Of a stretch of DNA of 64,000 nucleotides, positions 1-9,156 are shown piece by piece. This DNA is from Methanobacterium sp. SMA-27 (GTDB lineage Archaea; Methanobacteriota; Methanobacteria; Methanobacteriales; Methanobacteriaceae): NCBI RefSeq assembly GCF_000744455.1, contig NZ_JQLY01000001.1:186001-250000 (forward strand), in the 5' to 3' direction. A model generated the notes under the pieces. The model saw only the letters and a list, made by a program, of their open reading frames with translations. It made no database searches and was not told the DNA's origin. Position 1 is the first letter of the stretch; every line of letters starts with the position of its first letter. Position numbers and translations under genes: made by a program.

Positions 1-234
1 AAAGAATGGATTTTTGCTGTGAAAGATAATGGTATAGGAATCAGCCCTAAACATCAAAAACAAATATTTGAAGTATTTAAAAGATTACATAATCGAGAAG
101 AGTATCCTGGTACAGGTATCGGGCTTTCCATAGTTCAAAAAATAATAGAAAGACACAATGGACTAATTTGGGTAGAATCGGAACTTGGAAAAGGTTCAAC
201 ATTCTATTTCACGATACCAAATAAAAATTATTAA
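1..234 (+). CDS. Sensor histidine kinase, C-terminal fragment (cut by window edge)
   Basis: The reading frame is open from base 1, so the gene starts outside the window. What remains is the end of a HATPase_c domain: a G1-type box (DNGIGI), the F-box region (IFEVFKRLH) and an intact G2 box (GTGIGLSI), closed by the usual [11 protein letters not shown] end. These parts bind ATP in histidine kinases. The kinase would phosphorylate its own histidine and then a response regulator, but the sensor part is not visible. The last 65 residues closely resemble the end of the broken MEDS kinase at 1217-2516 on the other strand, which suggests the two belong to one paralogous family expanded here. Confidence 0.9.
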   Translation, partial: KEWIFAVKDNGIGISPKHQKQIFEVFKRLHNREEYPGTGIGLSIVQKIIERHNGLIWVESELGKGSTFYFTIPNKNY

Positions 235-323
235 ATGGTTGTATTTTCTTTGATTAATAATGAAAGTATTAATAAGTTAGATTATATAAATATATTTGTA
301 ACTTTTATGGGTGGATTCATAAC

Positions 324-350
324 TTTAGGGTTCCAAGGGGGTTCCCTAAA
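324..350 (+). terminator. Hairpin downstream of the truncated kinase gene
   Basis: TTTAGGG (324-330) and CCCTAAA (344-350) are perfect inverted repeats around a 13-base loop. The hairpin lies 90 bases after the kinase stop. A terminator or mRNA 3' end structure is possible, but no long T tract follows, so the role is uncertain. Confidence 0.3.
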
Positions 351-502
351 ACAAATATTTGAGTAACAGGTTTAATTTGTAATTTACACTTACAGAAGTC
401 ATTGTCAAAAGCTTCAAGATGTTAATTAACTTTTTTTAATTAAAAATAATAAAAATAGGAATTAATATAAGATAGTTCCAATTACTCTAATTTTGAAGTA
501 AA

Positions 503-673
503 ATGGCTGAAAATATCAAATGTCCCCGTTGCGGATTTAAAGGCCAAATGAATAGATTTATTCGTCCTTCAAGTTCCAAAGATAAAGATTCAAAACCAAA
601 GCAGAGCAAATATAAAACTATTATTGTTACTGAGCACTACTGTCCTGAATGTAAAAAATGGTTTAAAATCTAA
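503..673 (+). CDS. Small zinc-ribbon protein (56 aa)
   Basis: An ATG at 503 opens a 56-residue frame with two paired-cysteine knuckles, CPRCG near residue 7 and CPEC near residue 49. They are separated by a basic, Ser/Lys-rich linker, and the protein ends in KKWFKI. This is the layout of a single zinc ribbon. Such proteins bind nucleic acid or act as small adaptors, but no specific role can be read here. There is no strong Shine-Dalgarno sequence; the run TTTTGAAG precedes the start. A partial out-of-phase copy of its C-terminal half survives at 2788-2829, so the gene belongs to a local duplicated family. Confidence 0.7.
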   Translation: MAENIKCPRCGFKGQMNRFIRPSSSKDKDSKPKQSKYKTIIVTEHYCPECKKWFKI

Positions 674-995
674 TTTTGAATATATATAATTCCTTATTAT
701 CTAACCAAAATAATACAACTCCGTCTGGATTAGAATTCCTATTAATAATACTTATATAACATAATAATCTGAAAAAAGTTAATAAATCATTAAATAATCC
801 TTTAATTGTGGGCTAATATTGGATAAAATTTATATGTGTATTATTACAAATAATACAGCATGGAATCGGGTTTTATGGACCACTTAAATCCGTTCCACAT
901 ATTTATCCTTTCATTTTTTTTGTCGGAGCACCCAAAATACTTATTGGTGCTTCGACTACCTCCTGATAATTTATTCAAAAAAAGAGGAATATCTG
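674..995. other. Intergenic stretch, no convincing gene
   Basis: This is AT-rich sequence. A frame from 860 to 1057 exists but has no ribosome-binding site and overlaps the better-supported gene at 996. A short imperfect stem (AGCACC/GGTGCT near 925-955) is the only structure seen. Confidence 0.4.
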
Positions 996-1199
996 ATGAA
1001 CTTATGGAAATCTACAGAAAAAAAATTGACATCAAAAGAAATCTTAGATCTTGCTAGTAAATGTAAATCAGAAAAACTAGAAAACTTATTGAATCAAATT
1101 CAAAAAATAACAGAACAATCCAAAGATAGACAAGTAGATCACGATCTTCTGAGAGCAAAAACAATTATCACAAGCAGATTAGCTTCAATAAGAAAATAA
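996..1199 (+). CDS. Small hypothetical protein, helical (67 aa)
   Basis: The ATG at 996 is preceded by GAGG with eight bases of spacing, a good archaeal ribosome-binding site. The product is short, rich in Lys, Glu, Ser and Leu, and predicted by eye to be mostly helical (LENLLNQIQKITEQ). It has no cysteines or membrane segment and I do not recognise a family. It converges with the kinase pseudogene that ends at 1217 on the other strand. It could be a small regulatory or antitoxin-like protein, but nothing in the sequence proves this. Confidence 0.5.
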   Translation: MNLWKSTEKKLTSKEILDLASKCKSEKLENLLNQIQKITEQSKDRQVDHDLLRAKTIITSRLASIRK

Positions 1200-1216
1200 A
1201 AGTTTTTAAATAATAT

Positions 1217-2516
1217 TTATTGGGGTAATGTGAAATAGAATGTTGATCCTTTCCCAAGTTGGGATTCTACCCAAATGTTCCCTTCATGCCTTTCTACAAT
1301 TCTTTTTGTAATAGCTAATCTTATTCCTGTTCCTTCATATTCTTCATTTGAATGTAATTTTCTAAATATTTTAAATATATTATCAGATTGTTTTGGATCT
1401 ATACCTAAACCATTGTCCTTTATCCTAAACAACCAATTATTATCTTCATTTGATGCAGAAATTTGGATATATGGTGTTTCTTCGGTACGATATTTAATTG
1501 CATTTCCTATTAAATTTTGGAATAAAAGAGTCATCTGGGAATAATCACAATTTATAGTAGGAAGTGAATCATCCGGAACAATATTAACATCATTCTCTTC
1601 CATAACTAATTTCAAATTTGATAAAGCATTTTCCAAAGGTTCTTGCATGTTTACGCACTCAAATTCTTTACCTTTGGAAGTTATTCTTGAATATTCTAAA
1701 AGATCATTAATTAAATTATGCATTCTTTTAGCACCATCTACGGCATATTCTATAAATTCATCTGCATCCAGCTGACCTTCATATCTTCTTTGAAGAAGTT
1801 GTAAAAAGCTACTGACCATACGTAATGGTTCTTGTAAATCATGAGAAGCAACATAAGCAAATTGTTCTAAATCGGAATTGGACTTTTGAAGTTTTTTCAT
1901 GGCATCTAAAAGTTCTTCTTCAGTTCTTTTATGTTCAGTTGTTTCAATTAATTCCCATTTTTCTTTTCGTTTTATCAACGCGAATTCATGATTATTAACT
2001 ACATCTATGACTTCTGCGGCATTACATCGTTCTAAACAATATGTACATAAAGCCATCATCTTATATTTGCCTATTACATTATCGACTGCTGCTTCGTAAT
2101 CTACAAAGTCGTCCCAATCTTCTTTTTCAAGCCAGAAAGTATTTCCAGTTAATCTTAATCCATCGTATCCCCTTTCCAATGCTTTATTTAACTTTTCAAT
2201 CCATCCATTTAAGACTCTATCTGAATCAAAACTACCACCTATTTTATACCATTCATTATAAGGTAATATTTCAATTTGTCCTGCTTCCAAATAACTATCC
2301 AAATCGGGAACAGCTTTTTGCAATGAGTTTTGGGCTTCCTCTGCCTGATAGAGGTTCTGAAGTGATTAACATACAGAATTCATTATTTTCCAATCCTGCT
2401 TTAAAATAGGGAATTAAAATATCAATTAAATCTTCTTTAGTTTCATAAAATTGGCAAAAATGTGTTCCCCAAGGAACATTTCCAATCAAATTAATGCCTG
2501 ATGTTCTCAGTTCCAT
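1217..2516 (-). pseudogene. MEDS-domain sensor histidine kinase, frameshifted
   Basis: Two frames together rebuild one kinase. The first (2516 to 2295) begins with the start of a MEDS/DcmR-type sensory domain (INLIGNVPWGTHFCQFYET). The second (in phase from about 2345 to 1217) continues it (AEEAQNSLQKAVPDLDSYL), followed by a HisKA domain with the phospho-acceptor His in SHDLQEPLR and a HATPase_c domain with N box (NLIGNAIKYR) and G1 box (DNGLGI). One extra base near 2341-2350 breaks the frame. In addition the G2 box reads GTGIRLAI where GTGIGLAI is expected, a Gly to Arg change in the ATP lid. Both lesions point to decay rather than programmed frameshifting, although a sequencing error for the insertion cannot be excluded. 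The intact protein would be a soluble sensor kinase of the type common in Methanobacteriales. Confidence 0.8.
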
Positions 2517-2787
2517 CTATAAATCCCAACTTCAAATTTTTATTATAACTTTTTATTGAAATAAAACTTAGATTAATATTTATAAAATATTCCTCAACTT
2601 AAACAACTGTATATCTATTTTATTAAATTTTATATAAATCTATTTATAAAAAAATTTCTCATTATCCATTTTTTAGAAAAAGGGAATTGAAACTAGTGCT
2701 AATTGAATTTAATTTTTCAGATGTAATGAATCAGCCTTTTCATTTTAATGGGATTTCATTGGTCTGTGGATTTATCTCATCGATTTG

Positions 2788-2829
2788 CACTATTGTCCTG
2801 AATGTAAAAGGTGGTTTAAAATATCATAA
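2788..2829 (+). pseudogene. Remnant of a duplicated zinc-ribbon gene
   Basis: Read in the frame of base 2788, this stretch encodes HYCPECKRWFKIS and a stop. This is nearly the same as the end of the zinc-ribbon gene at 503-673 (HYCPECKKWFKI and stop), and the DNA matches at most positions. Upstream sequence in this phase is degraded and has no start, so it is a relic of a second copy. Confidence 0.6.
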
Positions 2830-2833
2830 CTGG

Positions 2834-2968
2834 ATGTCAACAATGATGAAACTGTGGAAAAAATGTCCAAAATGTGAAGTTAATTGTCTAATGACATGTG
2901 AAGTTACAAAAAATTCTAATAAAAAAAAATATATTTGCTCTAACTGTTATCATAAGTTTGAATACTAG
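2834..2968 (+). CDS. Small zinc-ribbon protein (44 aa or shorter)
   Basis: Starting from the ATG at 2834 (others in frame at 2843 and 2846), the product has two cysteine pairs, CPKC and CSNC, spaced as in a zinc ribbon, and ends in KFEY. A longer frame from 2687 exists, but its first part runs out of phase through the zinc-ribbon relic at 2788-2829, so I take that part as not coding. The ribosome-binding site is weak. The gene lies just upstream of the repeat element at 2971. Confidence 0.45.
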   Translation: MSTMMKLWKKCPKCEVNCLMTCEVTKNSNKKKYICSNCYHKFEY

Positions 2969-2970
2969 AT

Positions 2971-3065
2971 TTAAATTAACAGCAGCTCTGTGTAAATGAC
3001 AGAATAAGTAAATAAGTATATGAATGAGTGAAGGTTTATGTTATTAAACAAATGCGTTTATAAGT
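2971..3065. repeat. Dispersed non-coding repeat, copy 1
   Basis: This matches 6951-7046 in the same orientation. The core CAGCAGCTCTRTGTAAATGAC differs at one base between copies, and similarity continues at a lower level for about 70 bases (TTAAGT..., then TTATTAAA...). Both copies begin shortly after the stop of a small gene and contain no open frame. The element could be a non-coding RNA, a shared 3' region or the end of a lost mobile element. Confidence 0.55.
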
Positions 3066-3718
3066 GTGGCCATAGATGTAATGCTAGATCTATAGGAACC
3101 TATCATAATGTATCTAAAACCTTTTTTTTATTCTGAATCGCTTAATCAACTATCGCTGCATATATAAATTTATAGATGGCTAAATGTAATATTAAATCTC
3201 CATGTGTTTATTCAGTTTGGGATAGGTGTACAAACTTATTTATGATACTTTAGAAGGTTTTAATATCAAATTACCTGCGTAATAATGAATTATACTTTGA
3301 TAATCTAATAATTTATTTAGTTTATGGAAAATAATGTATAGTTTAATAATATTTAGTAGAGCTTAAATGAAGAATATAAATAATCAAAGTGGACAGGAAG
3401 AGTAGATAAGTCATACATACTGAATCATCCATAATAGAGATAAAGAGAACTAAATTTCATCGTATGCTAAGTATGCATGCAAGAAATACTATATTGAAGT
3501 CAATAGTTTACATAAGGTTAATAACTCTAATGTCCTCGACCTACATTATTATAGTTCGGATTAACGAAGTTGAACTTACGCAAAAAATGCATGGTTGAAA
3601 ATTTAGATCTATTTTTGGACTTATTCTATTTTTTTAATGAAAAGTTAATAAGCTTTTATATAGATATTATTATTTGGAATTAAATATTATTATTTAGATT
3701 CAATAAATTACTGCAAAA
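3066..3718. other. Long intergenic region without recognisable genes
   Basis: About 650 bases are AT-rich with stops in all frames and no GC-rich island that would suggest a stable RNA. The last 60 bases before the kinase at 3719 contain TATA-like runs (TTTTATATAGATATTATTA) that may be its promoter. Nothing else is supported. Confidence 0.4.
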
Positions 3719-5788
3719 ATGAAGTTTAATATGGATAATGAACCTATAATATCTGTTAAAAATATTTTTATTTTAGCCTTTATCACTGTAATTAGTTTTA
3801 TATTTATTTCAATATTGTTGAGAAACGATTCAGTTGAACGGATATTTTTTGTAGATATTGCCTCTCTAGTAATAGATTTATTAGTTATTTTAACTTTGTT
3901 TTATGCTGCAAAACGTTCTGCTTCTCAAGGACGACGAGTGCAGATTGCTTGGATAATCATGACCGTTGCGTTTATAGTTTATGTGATGGGCGATATTTCA
4001 TGGGCAATAATGGAAATTGGATTCCATCAAAACCCTTTCCCATCTGTAGCTGATGTTTTTTATTTAATATTTTATCCTATTATTGCTATTAGTATCTATT
4101 ATCTAACAAGATTTTCATTTACTCGTACTGAAAAACTTAAAATATTTATAGACATGGGGATTATAATTATAACTCTTGGCCTTATTTTTTGGACTTTTTT
4201 AATTATACCTACCTTAAACAACCAAGAAAACTTATTTGCTGCTATTGTATCTGTAATTTACATAGTTGGAGATTTTTTACTCCTTTTTGTATTATTAAGG
4301 CTGCTTTACAGCAAGTTTGATGATAATTATGGCCCGATATTTCTATTGGGTATGGGTATTTTGGTTTTGATCTGTACTGACACTATTTTCGCTTTTCAAA
4401 CATTACAAGAAAGCTACATAACAGGTGGCTTGTTGGATACGGGATGGATATTAAGTTTTATTTTGATTGGATTAGCAGCCTATTTACAAGCTAGTAGAGA
4501 AAAATTCGACTTCCAAAGATTTTTCCAAATAAGAATTTGGCTCCAGAGATCTAATTTAACATCTTATTTGCCCCTTATTTGGGTATTAATAGCATTTACA
4601 TTACTTATATGGGCTAGTGACAACTTCACAGATCCAAATTTAGAGTTCATTGAACTAGGAGTGGGATTCATTATTGTTCTTGTGATTATTCGTCAAGTAA
4701 TAACATTAAACGAGAACAAAATTCTCATTACTGCAGCCGAAAAGGAAATAAACGACCGTAAAATAGCAGAAAATGCCGCTCGGGAGAGTGAAATATATTA
4801 TAGGACTATTTTTGAAAATACTGGAACTGCCATTATTTTAATTGAAGAAGATATGACAATATCAAGGGTCAATTCAGAAGCTGAACGGATAATTGGATTT
4901 TCAAAGGAAGAAATAGAAGGAAAGAAAAAATGGACTGAATTTGTGGTTAAAGAAGATTTAAAGAGATTAAAAGGTTATTATGTTCTAAGAAATGATCCAC
5001 TGGCACATCCAACAGAATATGAAACAAAAGTAAGAGATAAATCAGGAAATATAAAAGATCTTCTAGTAACAATTGTTAGCATTCCAGGCACACAAAAACA
5101 ATTAGCATCAATTTTAGACATAACCAAACGTAAAATGACCGATAATAAGATTAAATCATCTTTAAAGGAAAAAAATACTCTTCTTCGAGAAATCCATCAT
5201 CGAGTAAAAAATAACATGCAAATCATTTCCAGTCTACTCAACTTGCAAAAAAATTATGTGGAGGATAAGGAAGCTGTGAATGTCTTAAATGAAAGTCAAA
5301 ACCGAGTTAAATCCATGGCCATGATACATGAAAAACTGTACATGTCTGACGATTTAGCTCATATTAATTTTGTTGACTATATTCAAAGTCTGGTTATAAA
5401 CTTATTTTATTCTTACAATGTTGAAGAGACCAGGATAAAGCCAATACTTGAAATAGAAAATGTGAGTTTAAATATGGAAACCGCAGTCCCATGTGGTCTA
5501 ATAATAAGTGAACTTGTATCTAACACTTTAAAATATGCCTTTCCAAATGAAAGGAAAGGAGAAATTTATGTATCACTCAAAACTGTTGATGATAAATATG
5601 AGATTATCATCCGTGATAATGGTGTAGGATTACCTGAGGATATTGATTTTAACAACTTAGAAACTCTTGGTCTTCTACTGATAAATAATCTAACTGAACA
5701 AATTGATGGTGAACTCACAATCAACAGAAGTCCCGGAACAGAATTTAAAATCAAATTTAAAGAATTAGAATACAAAGAACGTATATAA
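3719..5788 (+). CDS. Membrane-bound PAS sensor histidine kinase (HisKA_2 type)
   Basis: The product is 689 residues. Residues 13-330 hold about eight to nine hydrophobic helices, forming an integral-membrane sensor. A PAS domain follows at about 358-470 ([19 protein letters not shown]), then a HisKA_2 domain with the acceptor histidine in [16 protein letters not shown] (about 491-506). The C-terminal ATPase has an N box ([13 protein letters not shown]) and a G1 box (DNGVGLP). The HRVKNN signature is typical of archaeal and bacterial kinases of the HWE/HisKA_2 group. No response-regulator gene is adjacent, so the partner is encoded elsewhere. The start at 3719 has only a weak ribosome-binding site; a second in-frame ATG lies four codons on. 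The signal sensed is unknown. Confidence 0.9.
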   Translation: MKFNMDNEPIISVKNIFILAFITVISFIFISILLRNDSVERIFFVDIASLVIDLLVILTLFYAAKRSASQGRRVQIAWIIMTVAFIVYVMGDISWAIMEIGFHQNPFPSVADVFYLIFYPIIAISIYYLTRFSFTRTEKLKIFIDMGIIIITLGLIFWTFLIIPTLNNQENLFAAIVSVIYIVGDFLLLFVLLRLLYSKFDDNYGPIFLLGMGILVLICTDTIFAFQTLQESYITGGLLDTGWILSFILIGLAAYLQASREKFDFQRFFQIRIWLQRSNLTSYLPLIWVLIAFTLLIWASDNFTDPNLEFIELGVGFIIVLVIIRQVITLNENKILITAAEKEINDRKIAENAARESEIYYRTIFENTGTAIILIEEDMTISRVNSEAERIIGFSKEEIEGKKKWTEFVVKEDLKRLKGYYVLRNDPLAHPTEYETKVRDKSGNIKDLLVTIVSIPGTQKQLASILDITKRKMTDNKIKSSLKEKNTLLREIHHRVKNNMQIISSLLNLQKNYVEDKEAVNVLNESQNRVKSMAMIHEKLYMSDDLAHINFVDYIQSLVINLFYSYNVEETRIKPILEIENVSLNMETAVPCGLIISELVSNTLKYAFPNERKGEIYVSLKTVDDKYEIIIRDNGVGLPEDIDFNNLETLGLLLINNLTEQIDGELTINRSPGTEFKIKFKELEYKERI

Positions 5789-5931
5789 ATCAATAATAAA
5801 ATTTTATTTTAAATTTTATGATTATTTTTAAACATATTTTTTTTATTAAGTTCTCATATGCTCTTGCTCAACTCGGATATAATCTAAATTTCATAAGTTT
5901 AATTCCACAGTAATATTGGAGTTGATATTTT

Positions 5932-6312
5932 ATGAGAGTGAGTGAGGGAGTACTTAAAGGAAGAATTGTGGAACTATATAATCCTGAAATGTTCCAAGAA
6001 CATGAAGAAGTCATTGTATTTACAAGAGATGAACTCAATCACTTTTACAATTCAATGCAACAGCAGATAAACTATATTAGTAGAATAGATTTGTTTCTTG
6101 ATAGAAGTGAAGACTGGAAGTTAATAGGGTATTGGCCTAAAATTATGGAGAAAGTAAATATCCTGGATGTAAATATGGATACAATATTAACAAAAGAACC
6201 ATCAATACAAACTTATCTTGACGCAGTATTATATAATGCTATTAGAAGTTCTAGTAAAAACGTTGCAGTATCTAAAAAGAAAGTAGAAGTACAACTGACT
6301 CTTCCAATTTAA
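5932..6312 (+). CDS. Hypothetical protein (126 aa)
   Basis: The ATG at 5932 follows GGAG with about ten bases of spacing. The product is acidic, soluble and not recognised. Residues 5-31 (GVLKGRIVELYNPEMFQEHEEVIVF) loosely recall the short beta-strand start of DUF104 or AbrB-type antitoxins, but the match is weak and the rest of the protein is longer and helical. It is followed 48 bases later by a small membrane-protein gene on the same strand, so the two may be co-transcribed. I give no function. Confidence 0.6.
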   Translation: MRVSEGVLKGRIVELYNPEMFQEHEEVIVFTRDELNHFYNSMQQQINYISRIDLFLDRSEDWKLIGYWPKIMEKVNILDVNMDTILTKEPSIQTYLDAVLYNAIRSSSKNVAVSKKKVEVQLTLPI

Positions 6313-6360
6313 ATTACATAACAATATTATATAATAAAAATAATTATTTAATGTGGAAAT

Positions 6361-6909
6361 ATGATTCAAAGAATAATTAATAATAAAGAGATTATAATAT
6401 TTTTAATCATTTTGGGAATTTATTCAATTTTAGCAATTATTTTTAGGTTAGACACCTTCTGGAGTATTCAAAGTATAATTACTATTTTTGCAGTATTTGT
6501 TGCATTAGGAACATCAATTCTAACTTTATTAAATAATAAAAAAATTCTTAGACAATCAGAAATAAATCTTAATACACAACTTTTACACGAAGATAAGAAA
6601 GAAGCATTAAAAGAATTGTTAGGTATTTTAAATGATAATACAAATGGTATATCTGAAATTGAATTGTTTATAAATTCACCTAATTCTTTATATTTACCAA
6701 CTAACACTCGCTATCTTGCTCACTCAGTAATAAGTGAATTAAATGATTATTTTAAAAATGCTCCCATGAATCACCCATCACCTACGAAGGAAGAGTTAGA
6801 ATCTGAAAAAAAATTTAATTTAGACACTTGGCATAGTATGATAGATTCCAGTGAAGATAAATTAAGAGAAAATGTTATAGATAATTTAATGAATCCTAAT
6901 TTTCAATAA
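6361..6909 (+). CDS. Small membrane protein, unknown function (182 aa)
   Basis: Two hydrophobic segments lie near the N-terminus (about residues 10-28 and 34-56: IIIFLIILGIYSILAIIF and IITIFAVFVALGTSIL). They are followed by a soluble, charged, mainly helical tail of about 120 residues. The topology, a helical hairpin in the membrane with a cytoplasmic helical domain, is common among uncharacterised archaeal proteins. Codon use is strongly AT-biased, like that of its neighbours. No cysteines or catalytic motifs are visible. It lies 48 bases after the gene at 5932 and ends 41 bases before repeat copy 2. Confidence 0.6.
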   Translation: MIQRIINNKEIIIFLIILGIYSILAIIFRLDTFWSIQSIITIFAVFVALGTSILTLLNNKKILRQSEINLNTQLLHEDKKEALKELLGILNDNTNGISEIELFINSPNSLYLPTNTRYLAHSVISELNDYFKNAPMNHPSPTKEELESEKKFNLDTWHSMIDSSEDKLRENVIDNLMNPNFQ

Positions 6910-6950
6910 AATATTTTAGTATAATTTTTATTGCAAAATTAACCTACATC

Positions 6951-7046
6951 TTAAATTATCAGCAGCTCTATGTAAATGACATATTAAGTCGATAATCTAT
7001 ATGTATAAATAAAGATGTCAATTATTAAATGCATTGGCTTATATGT
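6951..7046. repeat. Dispersed non-coding repeat, copy 2
   Basis: This is the second copy of the element at 2971-3065, same strand, with the conserved core at 6960-6980 and weaker similarity after it. It sits inside the 408-base gap 6910-7317. The rest of that gap is AT-rich with no gene seen, apart from the likely promoter of the gene at 7318. Confidence 0.55.
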
Positions 7047-7317
7047 AACTTATTTTATGAAATGTTTGATTTATACGAAGCAAACACACTCCTATATTCA
7101 TAATATTATTATGGTCTAAAGTATTATTTATTTTCATCTTTCATTTTCACTTTGAAATCTATAATTTGAATACAATTATGTAAAAGTGTGTGAAAATATC
7201 ATTAAAATAATTCAAAGAGAAAAAAATTTCTAGTTTCAGATCCAGAAATAATATTAATACAATTTTTGATAATTAACAATAATTGGTTGAATATGTTAAA
7301 AAATTTAGGATTACTAA

Positions 7318-8385
7318 ATGAACTTAAGAGATATTGCCCTTGAAAGACTATGCAGTCAAAATATTGAGTATCATCGATATAAATCTCCTTCTGAGCTTGT
7401 TGAAGGGATGGGTGCTGTTCAGGCCCAGGATTATGCTGGAGCTAAATGGTCAATTGGTCTACGTATACCTGGCACAACCGATAAAAACATTGAAAACGCA
7501 CTTAAAAATAAATCAATAGTTAGAACATGGGCACTTCGCGGAACACTGCACTTTGTATCTTCTTCAGATCTGCTCTGGATTCTTGAAATTTTATCCCCAC
7601 ATATAATTTCTAGGAATAATAGACGGTACAAACAACTCAATCTAGATGATGAAACCCTGTCAAAGAGTAATGATATACTAAATAATGCATTGGCAGACAA
7701 CAATCAACTCACCCGTACAGAATTACTTGACATCATTGAACAGAAAGGTATTTCAACAGAGGGACAGCGAGCAGCTTACATGTTACAGCGAGCTTCCCTT
7801 GATGGACTCATATGTCAAAGTGTTATAAAACATAATAACCCCACCTATATATCAACTAAAGGATTCACAAAATCTAAAATAGGAATTAATGAAGGATTAA
7901 ACGAGCTAGCATGGCGTTATTTCACTTGTCACGGCCCAGCAACTCTGAAAGACTTTGTATGGTGGTCAGGTCTTTTGGTTAAGGATGCAAGAACAGGATT
8001 AAATGCCATAAAATCACAGCTTAAAAAAGAAATCGTTAATGGTCAAACATATTGGCTGCCGTCCCTTTATAGCCAACGGCCTGATTCACCAACAGTGAAC
8101 ATTTTACCCGGGTTTGACGAATATTTACTCAGTTACAGAGATCGTAGTGCGTCAATAAATGGACAGGAATTAAAAGATCAACTTACTCCAACAAATGGTA
8201 TGTTCAGCTCAACAATTGTTATTGATGGTAGTGTTGAAGGAACATGGAATAGGAAATTCAATAAAAATGAGGTAATAGTTTCAACAAATTATTTTAGAAC
8301 CCTTAATTCAGATGAATTAGATATTTTATACTCAAAACTAAAATCATATAGCGAATTTACAGGTAAAACATTAGTTTGGCAATAA
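7318..8385 (+). CDS. Winged-helix DNA-binding protein, AlkZ/YcaQ-like (HTH_42)
   Basis: The 355-residue product fits the HTH_42 (PF06224) family in length and in landmarks: an N-terminal helix pair, then GMGAVQAQDYAGAKWSIG with a Gln-Ala-Gln triplet, then RTWALRGTLHFV, and a C-terminal winged-helix part ending in FDEYLLSYRDRSA. In bacterial AlkZ the Gln-x-Gln motif is catalytic and the enzyme unhooks DNA crosslinks or removes bulky alkylated bases. The same spacing here suggests a DNA glycosylase, but substrates cannot be deduced. The gene stands alone, with no repair neighbours. The start at 7318 lacks a clear ribosome-binding site and may give a leaderless or short-leader message. Confidence 0.85.
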   Translation: MNLRDIALERLCSQNIEYHRYKSPSELVEGMGAVQAQDYAGAKWSIGLRIPGTTDKNIENALKNKSIVRTWALRGTLHFVSSSDLLWILEILSPHIISRNNRRYKQLNLDDETLSKSNDILNNALADNNQLTRTELLDIIEQKGISTEGQRAAYMLQRASLDGLICQSVIKHNNPTYISTKGFTKSKIGINEGLNELAWRYFTCHGPATLKDFVWWSGLLVKDARTGLNAIKSQLKKEIVNGQTYWLPSLYSQRPDSPTVNILPGFDEYLLSYRDRSASINGQELKDQLTPTNGMFSSTIVIDGSVEGTWNRKFNKNEVIVSTNYFRTLNSDELDILYSKLKSYSEFTGKTLVWQ

Positions 8386-8483
8386 TAATATCAAGAAGAA
8401 TTATATCTGAATTATTCTAAATTGGATAGAATTTGAATCAATAAAAAGAAAAAAATTTTTAAATTCCTCTCCAATAGTTATAC

Positions 8484-9038
8484 ATGGAAACCTATATTTC
8501 GATGCTACGTGGAATTAACGTTGGTAGAACTAAACGGGTTAAGATGGATGAACTAAGGGAAATCTACGAATCATTAGGATTTAAAGATGTAAAAACTTAC
8601 ATACAAAGTGGAAATGCAATATTCCAGTTCAAAAACATTGATACAAACGAATTAAAGATTAAAATTGAGAATAAATTAAAAGAATCTTTTGGTTTTGACG
8701 TAGCAGTAGTGATTAGAACAATAGAAGAATTAGAAAAAATTATAAATCAAAATCCCTTAAAAAAAGAGGATATCAATCATGCATACATTACATTTCTATC
8801 AAATATTCCTTCAGAAGAATTATTTAATGATATAAAAATCATTATTGATTCTAAAATAAAAAAAGAAACTGATAAAATTATTATTTATCCAAAGGAAGTC
8901 TATCTTTTCTTATCTGGTAGGTATGGGAGAACTAAGTTTAACAACAATTTTTTTGAGAAAGAATTAAAGGTCACTTCAACAACAAGAAATTTGAAAACAG
9001 TAAAAAAATTATTGAACATTGCAGAGTCACTAAAATAA
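8484..9038 (+). CDS. DUF1697 family protein
   Basis: The N-terminus (METYISMLRGINVGRTKRVKM) and the segment YIQSGNAIFQF are hallmarks of the DUF1697 family, and the length of 184 residues is normal. The family is widespread in bacteria and scattered in archaea, and its biochemical role is unknown. No ribosome-binding site precedes the ATG, but a TATA-like run (TTTTTAAATT) sits about 25-30 bases upstream, which fits a leaderless transcript. Sporadic distribution suggests acquisition by transfer, though base composition does not differ from its surroundings. Confidence 0.85.
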   Translation: METYISMLRGINVGRTKRVKMDELREIYESLGFKDVKTYIQSGNAIFQFKNIDTNELKIKIENKLKESFGFDVAVVIRTIEELEKIINQNPLKKEDINHAYITFLSNIPSEELFNDIKIIIDSKIKKETDKIIIYPKEVYLFLSGRYGRTKFNNNFFEKELKVTSTTRNLKTVKKLLNIAESLK

Positions 9039-9156
9039 TATTAAATAATAAAAATTCAATTTATACAAAAAAATAAATGATTAATCAAATTTGTGAGTTA
9101 ATAAAAAAATAATAAAAAAAATGAGCATTTCTCAGAATACTCATTTTCTGATATTT

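Noticed and set aside
860..1057. 65-residue open frame
   Set aside because: It has no ribosome-binding site, an unusual composition, and overlaps the better-supported frame at 996.
2687..2833. Upstream extension of the zinc-ribbon frame at 2834
   Set aside because: It runs out of phase through a recognisable zinc-ribbon relic (2788-2829), so it is probably not coding.
2969..3718. Insertion sequence or prophage remnant
   Set aside because: No transposase or integrase motifs and no terminal inverted repeats were found; only the short repeated element is supported.
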